A DNA stretch of 39,557 nt from Clostridiales bacterium (GTDB lineage Bacteria > Bacillota > Clostridia > Oscillospirales > Butyricicoccaceae). The stretch covers positions 1 through 39,557 of the forward strand of contig SFJM01000019.1 in NCBI GenBank assembly GCA_004555915.1, in the 5' to 3' direction. A program made the translations under genes and the position numbers. Positions 30,794 through 39,068 of this stretch are shown piece by piece (position 1 is the first letter of the stretch; every line of letters begins with the position of its first letter). Under the pieces are notes generated by a model. It had not been told where the DNA came from and made no database searches. It worked only from the letters and a program-made list of their open reading frames with translations.

Positions 30794-31441
30794 ATGAAAT
30801 CAATTCTGTTAATTGGAATGGGACGCTTTGGACGGCATATTGCGATACATTTGAATGAACTGGGTCATCAGGTGATGGCGGTTGACAAGGTGGAGGAACG
30901 TGTGGATGCGGTTTTGCCCTTTGTCACCAATGCACAGATTGGCGACAGTACCAATGCGGATTTTCTGGAATCCCTGGGTATCCGGAATTTTGATGTCTGT
31001 ATTGTTGCCATTGGCAATGACTTCCAAAGCTCACTGGAAACAACCTCCCTGCTCAAGGAGCTGGGAGGCAAGCTGGTGGTTTCCCGGGCGGCCCGGGATG
31101 TACAGGCGAAATTCCTGCTGCGCAACGGTGCGGATGAGGTAGTCTATCCGGAAAAGCAGCTTGCCAAATGGACAGCCATTCGTTACAGCGCCGACCATAT
31201 TTTGGATTATATTGAGCTGGATGGCGATCATGCCATGTTTGAGGTACAGATTCCAAAGGAATGGCTGAACCACACTGTCGGACAGATGGATATCCGCAAA
31301 CGATACAACATTAATATTATGGGAATAAAGAAAAACGGAAAGCTGTATCTGTCCATTACGCCGGATACCGTGCTGATGGAAGGAGAAACCTTGCTGGTGC
31401 TTGGACGATATAAGGACCTGCAGAAATGCTTTCATATCTGA
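30794..31441 (+). CDS. ktrA: Potassium uptake regulatory subunit KtrA
   Basis: 215 residues. An RCK_N (TrkA-N) Rossmann domain with GMGRFGRHIA, Asp in AVDKVEERV and IGDSTNADFLESLGI, then an RCK_C (TrkA-C) domain (about 138-215; SITPDTVLMEGETLLVLG). KtrA binds ATP/ADP, and in several Bacillota c-di-AMP at the RCK_C domain, to gate KtrB. Ribosome site AAGGTGATAG. It ends 38 nt before the unknown membrane protein in the same direction. Confidence 0.95.
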   Translation: MKSILLIGMGRFGRHIAIHLNELGHQVMAVDKVEERVDAVLPFVTNAQIGDSTNADFLESLGIRNFDVCIVAIGNDFQSSLETTSLLKELGGKLVVSRAARDVQAKFLLRNGADEVVYPEKQLAKWTAIRYSADHILDYIELDGDHAMFEVQIPKEWLNHTVGQMDIRKRYNINIMGIKKNGKLYLSITPDTVLMEGETLLVLGRYKDLQKCFHI

Positions 31442-31479
31442 AGGCGCTATAAGACACAGAACCCGCAGGAGGTGATGCT

Positions 31480-31974
31480 ATGCTGAAAGCGATTGTTGTT
31501 GTCATCATACTGGGCATTTTTGTGCTCGGTTATCTGATGCTTGGAAAATGGAATGGGTTTCTGTATCACAGCTACCGCAGCCGGCAGCAGAAAAAGAAGG
31601 AACGGGAATCCATGCTGCGCATCGGCTTTTTCAATCCGATGCTGGAAAAATATATTTCGGACACGCTGCAGCAGGTTTTACAACAGTATCCGGCGCTTTC
31701 GGTGGATTTTTACAGCGGTGCCGAGGAGGAGCTGATCCGGGAGCTTTCTGCGCAGAAGCTGGATGTCATTGTCATTCAAAATGATATGACCCCCATGCCG
31801 GATATCCAGTGCCTGAGTAAAACCTTCCGGCTGGAACAGCAGGAAGGTACACCTGACCATATCCGCCTGGTGGAAGCACAGGAGGAGGACTCGGACCTGC
31901 TGCGTGTGGTATGGCCGAAAAACCAGAATTCCCCGATCGTGCGATACTTTTTAAAATGCCTGTCTGACAGGTAG
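31480..31974 (+). CDS. Unknown membrane-anchored protein in the Ktr-Kdp cluster
   Basis: 164 residues; not assigned to a family with certainty. One N-terminal membrane helix (about 3-22, VVVIILGIFVLGYLMLG), a basic stretch (RSRQQKKKERE), then a soluble domain of about 115 residues beginning MLRIGFFNPMLEKYISDTL. Its layout (short first strand, EEELIRELSAQKLDVIVIQND) recalls one lobe of LysR-type substrate-binding domains. The positive stretch after the helix would put the domain in the cytoplasm. Ribosome site CAGGAGGTG. Its place between KtrA and the KdpD/E-like pair suggests a role in potassium sensing (inference). Confidence 0.75.
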   Translation: MLKAIVVVIILGIFVLGYLMLGKWNGFLYHSYRSRQQKKKERESMLRIGFFNPMLEKYISDTLQQVLQQYPALSVDFYSGAEEELIRELSAQKLDVIVIQNDMTPMPDIQCLSKTFRLEQQEGTPDHIRLVEAQEEDSDLLRVVWPKNQNSPIVRYFLKCLSDR

Positions 31975-32037
31975 AAAAAACAGACAGGTCATGCTATGAT
32001 AAAGCTGATATTTCCGGCGGTACCCACGGGTGCCGCC
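31959..32037 (+). other. Paired hairpins before the sensor kinase
   Basis: CCTGTCTG (31959-31966) pairs perfectly with CAGACAGG (31981-31988), but CCTGTC can also pair with GACAGG next to it, so two folds exclude each other. A second hairpin GGCGGTACCC (32016-32025) / GGGTGCCGCC (32028-32037) follows. There is no T-run downstream. Confidence 0.45.
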
Positions 32038-32067
32038 GAAGATTTGAACGCGACAGGAGAGGATAGC

Positions 32068-33657
32068 ATGGATCAAATCAAACGCCCGCAAAAGCATGCA
32101 CCGCTGCGTGGACGGAACCGGGATGGAAAACATACTGACCTGTTTGGATATGCAGATGGGATGGGGAAGACGCTTCTGACCCTGCTGCTGGTGACGCTGG
32201 TGGGAAACGGGTTTCAGATGCTCGGCTTTACCGAAGCGAATATCATTACCGTATATATTTTAGGCGTACTGATTGTTTCGATTATCACGACCAATCAGCT
32301 GTGCAGCCTGCTGGCATCGGTAGGCAGCGTACTCATCTTCAATTTTTTCTTTACGGCTCCCCGGTTTACCTTTCATTTTCAGGATAACAGTTATCCGGTG
32401 ACCTTTTGTATTATGTTTATTGCCTCCATCCTGACCGGTACGCTGGCGTCACGATTGAAGGAAAATGCCAGACTGTCCGCAGAGGCAGCCTATCGGACAC
32501 AAATCCTGCTGGATACCAATCGGATGCTGCAGAAGGAACAGGATGCACAGTCGGTTATTTCTGCCACGGCGGAGCAGGTGGTCAAGCTGCTCAAACGGGA
32601 TATTGTCATGTATCTGGTGCAGGAAGAGCGGCTGGCGGACCCGTGCCTGTATCGGGCAGCAGAACCGGATGCCCTTCGGCTGGACACAGAACCAGAGCAG
32701 GAAGCGGCAGACCGGGTGCTCCGTAACAACAAACCGGCGGGAGCGACAACGGATACGCTGTCCCATGCGGGCTGCCTGTATCTGCCCATTCATATCAGCC
32801 AGCGGGTATATGGCGTGATTGGCATTGCCATGGATGAGCATCCGCTGGATGCCTTTGAAAACAGTGTACTGCTTTCGATTCTGGGAGAATGTGCCCTGGC
32901 ATTGGAAAATATTCACAACGCAAAGGAGAAGGAAGAAGCGGCGATTCTGGCGAAAAATGAACAGCTTCGCGCCAACCTGCTGCGGGCCATTTCCCATGAC
33001 CTGCGCACACCGCTGACATCTATTTCCGGTAATGCCAGCAATCTGATGACCAATTATCAGAAGATGGATGATGATTCCAGAGCACAGATTTTTCTGGATA
33101 TCTATGATGATTCCATGTGGCTGATCAATCTGGTGGAGAATCTGCTGGCAGTCACACGGCTGGAGGAAGGTCGTGTCAATCTGAACCAGTCCGCAGAACT
33201 GATGGATGAAGTGATTGCGGAAGCGCTGCAGCATGTCAACCGCAGGCATACAGAGCATCCCATCCATGTATCCGGCACGGAGGAGTTGATTCTGGCACAG
33301 ATGGATGCCAAGCTGATTGTCCAGGTGATTATCAATATGGTTGACAATGCCATCAAATATACACCTGCCGGATGCGCCATTGATATTATGACACGGGAGC
33401 GTGGCCAAATGGTTGAGGTATCCATTGCGGATCACGGGCCGGGCATACCGGATGAACAGAAGGAACGTGTGTTTGATATGTTCTACAGTGGCGCCAATAC
33501 CATTGCGGACAGCCGCAGAAGCCTGGGATTGGGATTGTCCCTGTGTAAAACCATTATCACAGCACATGGCGGCAGGATTTCCGTATCGGATAACCAGCCC
33601 CATGGCACTGTGTTTACATTTACATTACCTGTTGGAAAGGTGGAATTACATGAATAA
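32068..33657 (+). CDS. KdpD-like sensor kinase without the N-terminal KdpD domain
   Basis: 529 residues from ATG 32068 (ACAGGAGAGG upstream). A DUF4118 membrane domain of about four helices (36-128) comes first, then a GAF-like domain (about 150-285), HisKA with the phospho-acceptor H310 (AISHDLRTPLTSIS), and HATPase_c (NMVDNAIKYT, DHGPGIPDE, GLGLSLCKTI). It matches the C-terminal half of KdpD; the roughly 380-residue cytosolic KdpD/Usp part of full-length KdpD is missing. No kdpFABC is in the window; KtrAB is just upstream, so the likely target is the Ktr genes. Its stop lies inside the response regulator gene. Confidence 0.92.
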   Translation: MDQIKRPQKHAPLRGRNRDGKHTDLFGYADGMGKTLLTLLLVTLVGNGFQMLGFTEANIITVYILGVLIVSIITTNQLCSLLASVGSVLIFNFFFTAPRFTFHFQDNSYPVTFCIMFIASILTGTLASRLKENARLSAEAAYRTQILLDTNRMLQKEQDAQSVISATAEQVVKLLKRDIVMYLVQEERLADPCLYRAAEPDALRLDTEPEQEAADRVLRNNKPAGATTDTLSHAGCLYLPIHISQRVYGVIGIAMDEHPLDAFENSVLLSILGECALALENIHNAKEKEEAAILAKNEQLRANLLRAISHDLRTPLTSISGNASNLMTNYQKMDDDSRAQIFLDIYDDSMWLINLVENLLAVTRLEEGRVNLNQSAELMDEVIAEALQHVNRRHTEHPIHVSGTEELILAQMDAKLIVQVIINMVDNAIKYTPAGCAIDIMTRERGQMVEVSIADHGPGIPDEQKERVFDMFYSGANTIADSRRSLGLGLSLCKTIITAHGGRISVSDNQPHGTVFTFTLPVGKVELHE

Positions 33658-34351
33658 ACCATTGATTCTGGTTGTCGAGGATGATGCGGCGGTACGGAAT
33701 CTGATGATAACCACATTGAAAACCAATGAATACCGGTATCTGGTGGCAACCAATGGGGAATCGGCCATTCTCGAAGCATCCTCTCATAATCCGGATATTG
33801 TACTGCTGGATCTGGGACTGCCGGATGTGGATGGCGTGCAGGTGATTGAGAAAATCCGTACCTGGTCCAATATGCCGATCATTGTCATCAGCGCAAGAAG
33901 TGAGGATAATGATAAAATTGAAGCACTGGATGCAGGCGCGGATGATTATCTGACCAAGCCATTTTCCGTGGAGGAGCTGCTGGCACGGCTGCGTGTGACA
34001 CAGCGCCGGCTTTCCTTTATGACTGCGGAAATGCTGGCGGCAAGTTCGGTATTTGTCAATGGCAAACTGCGGGTGGACTATGCCGGCGGCTGTGCCTATA
34101 TGAATGGCCAGGAGCTGCATCTCACGCCGATTGAATACAAACTGTTATGCCTGCTGTCCAAAAACGTGGGCAAGGTGTTAACCCATACCTTCCTGACACA
34201 GAACATCTGGGGGCGCAGCTGGGAAAATGATATTGCATCTCTGCGTGTGTTTATGGCAACCCTGCGCAAGAAGCTGGAAACTGAGCCGGATTCACCGCAG
34301 TATATCCAGACCCATATCGGTGTAGGCTATCGTATGATGAAGGTGGAGTAA
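33650..34351 (+). CDS. OmpR/KdpE-family response regulator
   Basis: 233 residues from ATG 33650, overlapping the kinase gene by 8 nt. Receiver domain: acidic pair in VVEDDAAVRN, phospho-acceptor D54 in VLLDLGLPDVDG, Ser in IVISARSEDND, Lys in YLTKPFSVEELLARLR. C-terminal winged-helix DNA-binding domain (about 130-233; LTPIEYKLLCLLSKNVGKVLTH, RVFMATLRKKLE, YIQTHIGVGYRM). Best matched to KdpE. Its targets are not visible; the ktrB and HPr promoters flank the cluster. Confidence 0.93.
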   Translation: MNKPLILVVEDDAAVRNLMITTLKTNEYRYLVATNGESAILEASSHNPDIVLLDLGLPDVDGVQVIEKIRTWSNMPIIVISARSEDNDKIEALDAGADDYLTKPFSVEELLARLRVTQRRLSFMTAEMLAASSVFVNGKLRVDYAGGCAYMNGQELHLTPIEYKLLCLLSKNVGKVLTHTFLTQNIWGRSWENDIASLRVFMATLRKKLETEPDSPQYIQTHIGVGYRMMKVE

Positions 34352-34495
34352 AAAGCTGTCCGCTTACTGGAAACAATCTTTTTTCTGAAATCAATAGCTG
34401 CTCAAGAAGATTACGGCAGTTGTTCCGGATGTTATCAAAACCAAACCATTTGCATAAAAACCGTGTAATTATACAAATTTTATCTGTAAAATACA

Positions 34496-34524
34496 TTTAC
34501 TTTTCGTGAAAAGCAATATATAAT
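34496..34524 (+). promoter_or_regulatory. Promoter of the second HPr gene
   Basis: TTTACT (34496-34501), 17-nt spacer, TATAAT (34519-34524). The AT-rich stretch 34352-34495 before it holds no gene and no clear terminator. Confidence 0.7.
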
Positions 34525-34577
34525 GTAACGTATAAATGAGACATCATTTTATTACGTTTATAAAGGAGAAAGATGTT

Positions 34578-34835
34578 ATGAAAAGCTTTGTATTTACTGT
34601 AACCGATCCGGAAGGCCTCCATGCACGTCCGGCAGGCATGCTCGTTAAGAAGGCAAAGGAATTTTCCGATTCTATCACCATCGAGAGCAATGGCAAGAAG
34701 GCAGATGCCCGCAAGATGTTCGGCCTGATGGGTCTTGGCATCAAGGGCGGCAGCACCATTACCGTAAATGTAGAGGGTGCCAGCGAGGAAGCTACTGCAG
34801 CTGCAATGGAAGCATTCCTGAAGGAAACACTGTAA
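34578..34835 (+). CDS. ptsH: HPr-family phosphocarrier, second copy, Lys at position 46
   Basis: 85 residues from ATG 34578 (AAAGGAGAAAG upstream). His15 and Arg17 are intact (EGLHARPAG); position 46 is Lys (ADARKMFGLMGLGIKGG), the same replacement as in the copy at 28798. It has its own strong promoter and terminator, as expected for the general PTS phosphocarrier, whereas the first copy ends the sorbitol cluster. The two proteins are close paralogues; the middle and the C-terminus differ most. Confidence 0.92.
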   Translation: MKSFVFTVTDPEGLHARPAGMLVKKAKEFSDSITIESNGKKADARKMFGLMGLGIKGGSTITVNVEGASEEATAAAMEAFLKETL

Positions 34836-34855
34836 TTTCATAAACGAATTTCATC

Positions 34856-34888
34856 ACACCGTACCGCATTCCCGTGGTACGGTGTTTT
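34856..34888 (+). terminator. Terminator after the second HPr gene
   Basis: ACACCGTACC (34856-34865) / GGTACGGTGT (34876-34885), 10-bp perfect stem, then TTTT. Confidence 0.88.
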
Positions 34889-34890
34889 GT

Positions 34891-34919
34891 TTGTCTGTAA
34901 AGCCAAAATGTGGTATACT
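34891..34919 (+). promoter_or_regulatory. Promoter of the LRR protein gene
   Basis: TTGTCT (34891-34896), 17-nt spacer, TATACT (34914-34919); ribosome site GGAAGGGGGAAG before ATG 34948. Confidence 0.6.
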
Positions 34920-34947
34920 GAGAAAAACAAATGGAAGGGGGAAGCCG

Positions 34948-36146
34948 ATGGAACAGTGCATCATATGCGGAACGCTGCTGCGGGAAAACGAAACTGTATG
35001 TCCGCAGTGCGGCTTTGCGATGGGTCTGTCCTTCCTGTCGGAAAAGCAGTATGAGAGCTGGCTGAGGGAAGCAGTGGAGCCGTACCGCAGGGAGTATGGA
35101 CAGAAACGTGACCGCCTGCTTGCGGAGCAGCAGCAAAAGCACCAGCAGGAGTGTGAGAAAAAGCTGCCGGAGGAAGCAACACCCGTAAAACGGAAAAAGA
35201 AATGGCTCATTCCGATTGCGGGGGTACTGGCGGCAGTGGTTGCTGTTGGCGGTATCACTGTTGCGATGAATCAGCAGGGGAAAACAACCGAAAAGACAGC
35301 AGCGTTACAGCAGAACAATGATACAACAGAGGAAACATCTGGAGCAATCTGTTGGGAATTGTCTGAAGATGGGAAAACATTAACCTTCAGTGGAACCGGA
35401 AGTATCAGCAGTGACCTTGTTGATACAATTGCAATGGACAAGGTAGACACTATCATCATAGAAGAGGGTATATCTGAAATTGGATTTTCTGCTTTTTATC
35501 ATTGTGAAAGTTTAAAAAGCATTACGCTACCAGACAGCCTGCAGAGCATAGGAAATAGTGCATTTAATGGATGCAGTAGCCTGGAAAGTATTAGCTGCCC
35601 AATAGCTTGGAGAGCATAGGAGGTTTTGCATTTTGGGGCTGCAGTAGTCTGGAAAGTATTACCCTGCCTAACAGCCTGCAGAGCATCGGGAATAGTGTAT
35701 TTTGTGGATGCACAAGTTTGGAAAGGATCACACTTCCGGACAGTCTGCACAGTATTGGCAACTCTACATTTGATAATTGCAGCAATCTGAAAAAAATTAC
35801 ACTGCCGAATAGCCTGCGGAACATAGGCTGGTTTGTATTTTCTGGCTGCCGCAGCCTGAAAAGTATTACACTGCCGAATAGCCTGCAGAGCATAGGAAAT
35901 AGTTCATTTGATGGATGCAGTAGCCTGGAAAGTATTACGCTGCCCGATAGTCTGAAGAACATAGATGAGAGGGTATTTTCTGACTGCAGCAGCCTGAAGG
36001 ACATCACGTTTGAAGGAGAACTTCCTTACATAGAAGAAGATTCATTTGCTGGTGTCACAGCTACTGTACATTATCCCAGCTCATGGAAAACCGTTCCCGC
36101 ATCAGATGCCTACAGCGGAAACCTGACATGGGTTCCACAGGATTGA
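34948..36146 (+). pseudogene. Zinc-ribbon, membrane, BspA-type leucine-rich-repeat protein with frameshift
   Basis: An N-terminal zinc ribbon (C4-x2-C7, C18-x2-C21), a charged Gln/Glu-rich stretch (about 50-80), one membrane helix (about 86-107) after KRKKKW, then an outside domain with LRR_5/BspA repeats of 23 residues (pattern SL-SITLP-SLQSIGNSAF-GCS). Frame 1 stops at 35617-35619; the repeats continue in the next frame to 36146. Comparison of repeat units shows one base missing between 35593 and 35594 (TTA-GCTGCC where other units have TTACGCTGCC). Intact, it would be about 399 residues. Sequencing error, recent mutation and phase variation are all possible. Confidence 0.8.
35509..36059 (+). 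repeat. Eight tandem 69-bp leucine-rich-repeat units
   Basis: Units start at 35509, 35578, 35646, 35715, 35784, 35853, 35922 and 35991. All are 69 bp except the second, which is 68 bp because of the deletion. The last unit is diverged. They encode 23-residue BspA-type repeats and are similar enough to recombine. Confidence 0.88.
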
Positions 36147-36165
36147 ATCAAAGCATAACAAAATC

Positions 36166-36199
36166 AAGCCCGTGCGCTCAAACCGAGTACACGGGCTTT
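36166..36199. terminator. Bidirectional terminator
   Basis: AAGCCCGTG (36166-36174) / CACGGGCTT (36190-36198), 9 bp, between the LRR gene and the convergent pyrimidine operon. Confidence 0.75.
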
Positions 36200-36215
36200 G
36201 GTATGTAATTGACGG

Positions 36216-37373
36216 TTATTCCACCGCAATATTGCGGCGCAGAATCAGGAATGTACCGTTTTCCGCTTCAAATTCACCATAAGGCTCAAACTCATTGCGG
36301 GTATAAAACTTGACTGCACCCGGATTGAACTTGGCAGGCTTGGCCTGTAACACCTTTTTGCCCATGCGGCGATAGGTACATACCGCATGGGTCATCAGCT
36401 GCGGGCCGAAGCCAAAGCCACGGTTTTTCGGCAGAATACAGGTGCCGCCCATTTCGCCGATTTCCGTGTCCCGGTTTTCCACCGTATTCATGGCGATAAT
36501 GCCGCCGATTTCATTGCCCAGCATGCCAAAGGAAACCGCATCCGGACAAATCTCCTGAAAGCCCTTCAAACGGGCTTCAATCTGTTCATCGGTATAGGCA
36601 TCCCTGCCATAGGTGGGCCAGTAGATTTCATGGAACAGCTCCAGACACATTTTTTTGTCTGTCGGGTCATCCCAGTTCACCGGACGGAACCACATCTGAG
36701 GAGAAGCGGGCACATCCACACTGTCACTCCATTTCAGGGAGGCGAAGGTGGACAGCTCTTTGGGCATATGGGAATTGTCATTGCGGTAGGGGACATCAAT
36801 ACTGCCGTCCTCATGGAAAATCATTTTGGCAATACAGGTGTTGTCACCCCAGCCAACCTGCATCATGTCTTCCGCACGCAGGCCCAGTGCAAGGGTCAGA
36901 ATGCCGCGGATGGCAGAGCCATGGCAGACCACCACAATGACCTTGTCGGCTTCCTCCTTGGCAATCCTGCGCATTTCCGCCAGCGCACGGGCACCGGCTT
37001 CCATAATGGTTTCGCCCTTTGGCGGACGGCATTCCCAGGGGCGGTTGCACCACATGTCATACAGCGGCGGATCATTCACCGGCAGCTCTGCCCATGCCTT
37101 ATCCTCCCAGTCACCCATGTAAATCTCCCGCAGTGCCGGGCGTTCGATGACCGGCAGCTTGTGGGGACGGGCAATGGCCATTGCGGTATGGCGGGCACGC
37201 CATAAATCACTGGAATATACTGCATCCAGATATTGGCCGGCGAAATGCTCGCCCACAATTTCCGCCTGTTTCAAGCCGCGTCTGGTGAGCATGCTGTCAT
37301 AATGTCCGTGGCAGCGGCGGCCAATGTTGCCTTCTGCCTCCGCATGACGGACCAGATAGATGGTTGTACTCAT
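36216..37373 (-). CDS. Histidine phosphatase-GNAT acetyltransferase fusion
   Basis: 385 residues. The N-terminal half (1 to about 205) is a phosphoglycerate-mutase-type histidine phosphatase: RHG motif LVRHAEAEGN (R9, H10), Arg in YSSDLWRARHT, Glu in LREIYMGDWED (E83), second His H151 in VCHGSAIRG. The C-terminal half (about 225-380) looks like a GNAT acetyltransferase (EMGGTCILPKNRGFGFGPQLM, then NPGAVKFYTRNEFEPYG). The ATG overlaps the pyrD stop (ATGA), so it is the last gene of the pyrimidine operon. Substrates of both halves are unknown. Confidence 0.85.
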   Translation of the reverse strand: MSTTIYLVRHAEAEGNIGRRCHGHYDSMLTRRGLKQAEIVGEHFAGQYLDAVYSSDLWRARHTAMAIARPHKLPVIERPALREIYMGDWEDKAWAELPVNDPPLYDMWCNRPWECRPPKGETIMEAGARALAEMRRIAKEEADKVIVVVCHGSAIRGILTLALGLRAEDMMQVGWGDNTCIAKMIFHEDGSIDVPYRNDNSHMPKELSTFASLKWSDSVDVPASPQMWFRPVNWDDPTDKKMCLELFHEIYWPTYGRDAYTDEQIEARLKGFQEICPDAVSFGMLGNEIGGIIAMNTVENRDTEIGEMGGTCILPKNRGFGFGPQLMTHAVCTYRRMGKKVLQAKPAKFNPGAVKFYTRNEFEPYGEFEAENGTFLILRRNIAVE

Positions 37374-38278
37374 AGCTGCAGTGCTCCAGTCAGTTCCGCA
37401 GCGGAGGCAATGCCATGGCTGTCCAGGAAATCCTCAAATTCCTGCAGCGCCTTGACCGGTGCCATCGGGTCTGCAATGCAGGCAGTACCAATGGCAACAG
37501 CGGATGCGCCAGCCAGCATCATTTCCACAATATCCCGTCCGGTACGGATACCACCCATACCGATAATCGGCACATCCACAGCCTGATGTACCTGATATAC
37601 CATGCGCACAGCAACCGGAAATACAGCCGGGCCGGACAGGCCGCCCATAATATTGGACAGAATCGGGCGGCGGCTTTCCACATCAATCCGCATACCCAGC
37701 AGGGTGTTAATCAGGGAAAGGCCATCCGCACCGGCGGAAACAGCCGCACGGGCAATTTCTGCGATATCGGTAACATTCGGGGTCAGCTTCACAATCAGCG
37801 GCTTTTTGGCAACTGCCTTTGCCGCGGAAACGACCTCCTCTACCATCTTCGGCTGGGTACCGAAGGTCAGGCCGCCGCACTTGACATTCGGACAGGAAAT
37901 ATTCATTTCAATCAGATCAACATTCGCATCCGAAATCTTTTCTACGATGCCAACATATTCCTCCACTGTATGGCCGGAGACATTGGCAATGATTTTGGTA
38001 TCAAACTGGCGCAGGAACGGAATTTCCTCTGCAATAAAACGATCCACACCCGGGTTCTGCAGACCCACACAGTTCAGAATGCCCATGGGGGTTTCCGCAA
38101 TGCGCGGAGCCGGATTGCCCAGCTGTTCCTCCGGGGTCAGGCCCTTGGCGCCAACACCGCCCAGCGTGCCCAGATCATAAAAATCCGCATATTCATGGCC
38201 AAAGCCAAAGGTACCGGAAGCGGTGGTAACCGGATTTTTCAGTTCCACGCCACATACATTTACACGAAGATCCGCCAT
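37370..38278 (-). CDS. pyrD: Dihydroorotate dehydrogenase B, catalytic subunit
   Basis: 302 residues from ATG 38278, which overlaps the pyrK stop (TAATG) and follows AAAGGAGG; GTG 38284 in the same frame is too close to that site. Class 1B FMN enzyme oxidising dihydroorotate to orotate with NAD+ through PyrK: ASGTFGFGHEY, VGAKGLT, NCVGLQNPGVD, the catalytic-Cys region EMNISCPNVKCGG, VKLTPNVTDI, GMGGIRTGRD and AVAIGTA for FMN. Confidence 0.96.
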   Translation of the reverse strand: MADLRVNVCGVELKNPVTTASGTFGFGHEYADFYDLGTLGGVGAKGLTPEEQLGNPAPRIAETPMGILNCVGLQNPGVDRFIAEEIPFLRQFDTKIIANVSGHTVEEYVGIVEKISDANVDLIEMNISCPNVKCGGLTFGTQPKMVEEVVSAAKAVAKKPLIVKLTPNVTDIAEIARAAVSAGADGLSLINTLLGMRIDVESRRPILSNIMGGLSGPAVFPVAVRMVYQVHQAVDVPIIGMGGIRTGRDIVEMMLAGASAVAIGTACIADPMAPVKALQEFEDFLDSHGIASAAELTGALQL

Positions 38279-39045
38279 TACCACTGTACCTCCTTTGAAT
38301 CAAATACCGGGCCATCCTTGCAGACATGGCCGTAACGGGTATCGCCGTTTTCCTTTTTCAGCGAGCAGACACATACCAGACAGGCACCAATACCGCAGCC
38401 CATGCGTTCCTCCATGGAAACCTGGCACGGAATACCGGCTTCCTCTGCAATCGAAGCCAGAGCACGCAGCATGGGTTTCGGACCGCAGCAGCAGACCGAG
38501 GTATATTCGGAAATATGTTCCTTTAATACGTCGGAAACAAAGCCATGGATGCCATAGGAACCGTCATCGGTAGCCGTATATACCGTACCAACAGCCTTGA
38601 AATCCTCCTCCAGAATGACAGCAGATGCATTGCGGAAGCCGAGGATGGCAGTAGGCTGTGCGCCCTGTGCCTTGGCTGCCTGCATGGTCTGCAGCATGGG
38701 CGGGACACCGATGCCGCCGCCAATAAATACCGGCTTGTCTCCCAGCCTGGTCATATCAAAGCCATGACCTGCCGGGCCTACAATATCCAGCACATCACCG
38801 GCACGGCGTTCCGACAGCCATTTGGTGCCATCACCCTTGACAACGAAGACAATTTTCAACATACCATCCTTTGCCTGACAGATGGAAATCGGACGGCGCA
38901 GCAGACTGGCATCACCGCAGGTGATATGGACAAACTGTCCGGGCTGTGCAAGGGCACAGATACGGGGCGCCTCAATGGTCAGCGCAAAAATATTGTGGCT
39001 CAATGCCTGATTTTCCCGGACGGTACAATTTTCCTGTATCGACAT
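38278..39045 (-). CDS. pyrK: Dihydroorotate dehydrogenase B, electron transfer subunit
   Basis: 255 residues. FAD-binding ferredoxin-reductase fold: LLRRPISIC binds FAD, GGGIGVPPML and CCCGPKPMLRAL bind NAD. The C-terminal [2Fe-2S] site has cysteines in GCGIGACLVCVC and GHVCKDGPVF. It carries electrons from PyrD to NAD+. Ribosome site AAGGAGGTATTT. It lies 23 nt after the Dabb gene. Confidence 0.95.
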   Translation of the reverse strand: MSIQENCTVRENQALSHNIFALTIEAPRICALAQPGQFVHITCGDASLLRRPISICQAKDGMLKIVFVVKGDGTKWLSERRAGDVLDIVGPAGHGFDMTRLGDKPVFIGGGIGVPPMLQTMQAAKAQGAQPTAILGFRNASAVILEEDFKAVGTVYTATDDGSYGIHGFVSDVLKEHISEYTSVCCCGPKPMLRALASIAEEAGIPCQVSMEERMGCGIGACLVCVCSLKKENGDTRYGHVCKDGPVFDSKEVQW

Positions 39046-39068
39046 GAGAAATACCTCCTTCAGGTTGG

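Noticed and set aside
35509..36059. Regular repeats that could suggest a CRISPR array
   Set aside because: The 69-bp units are contiguous, keep a coding frame and encode leucine-rich repeats; there are no unique spacers.
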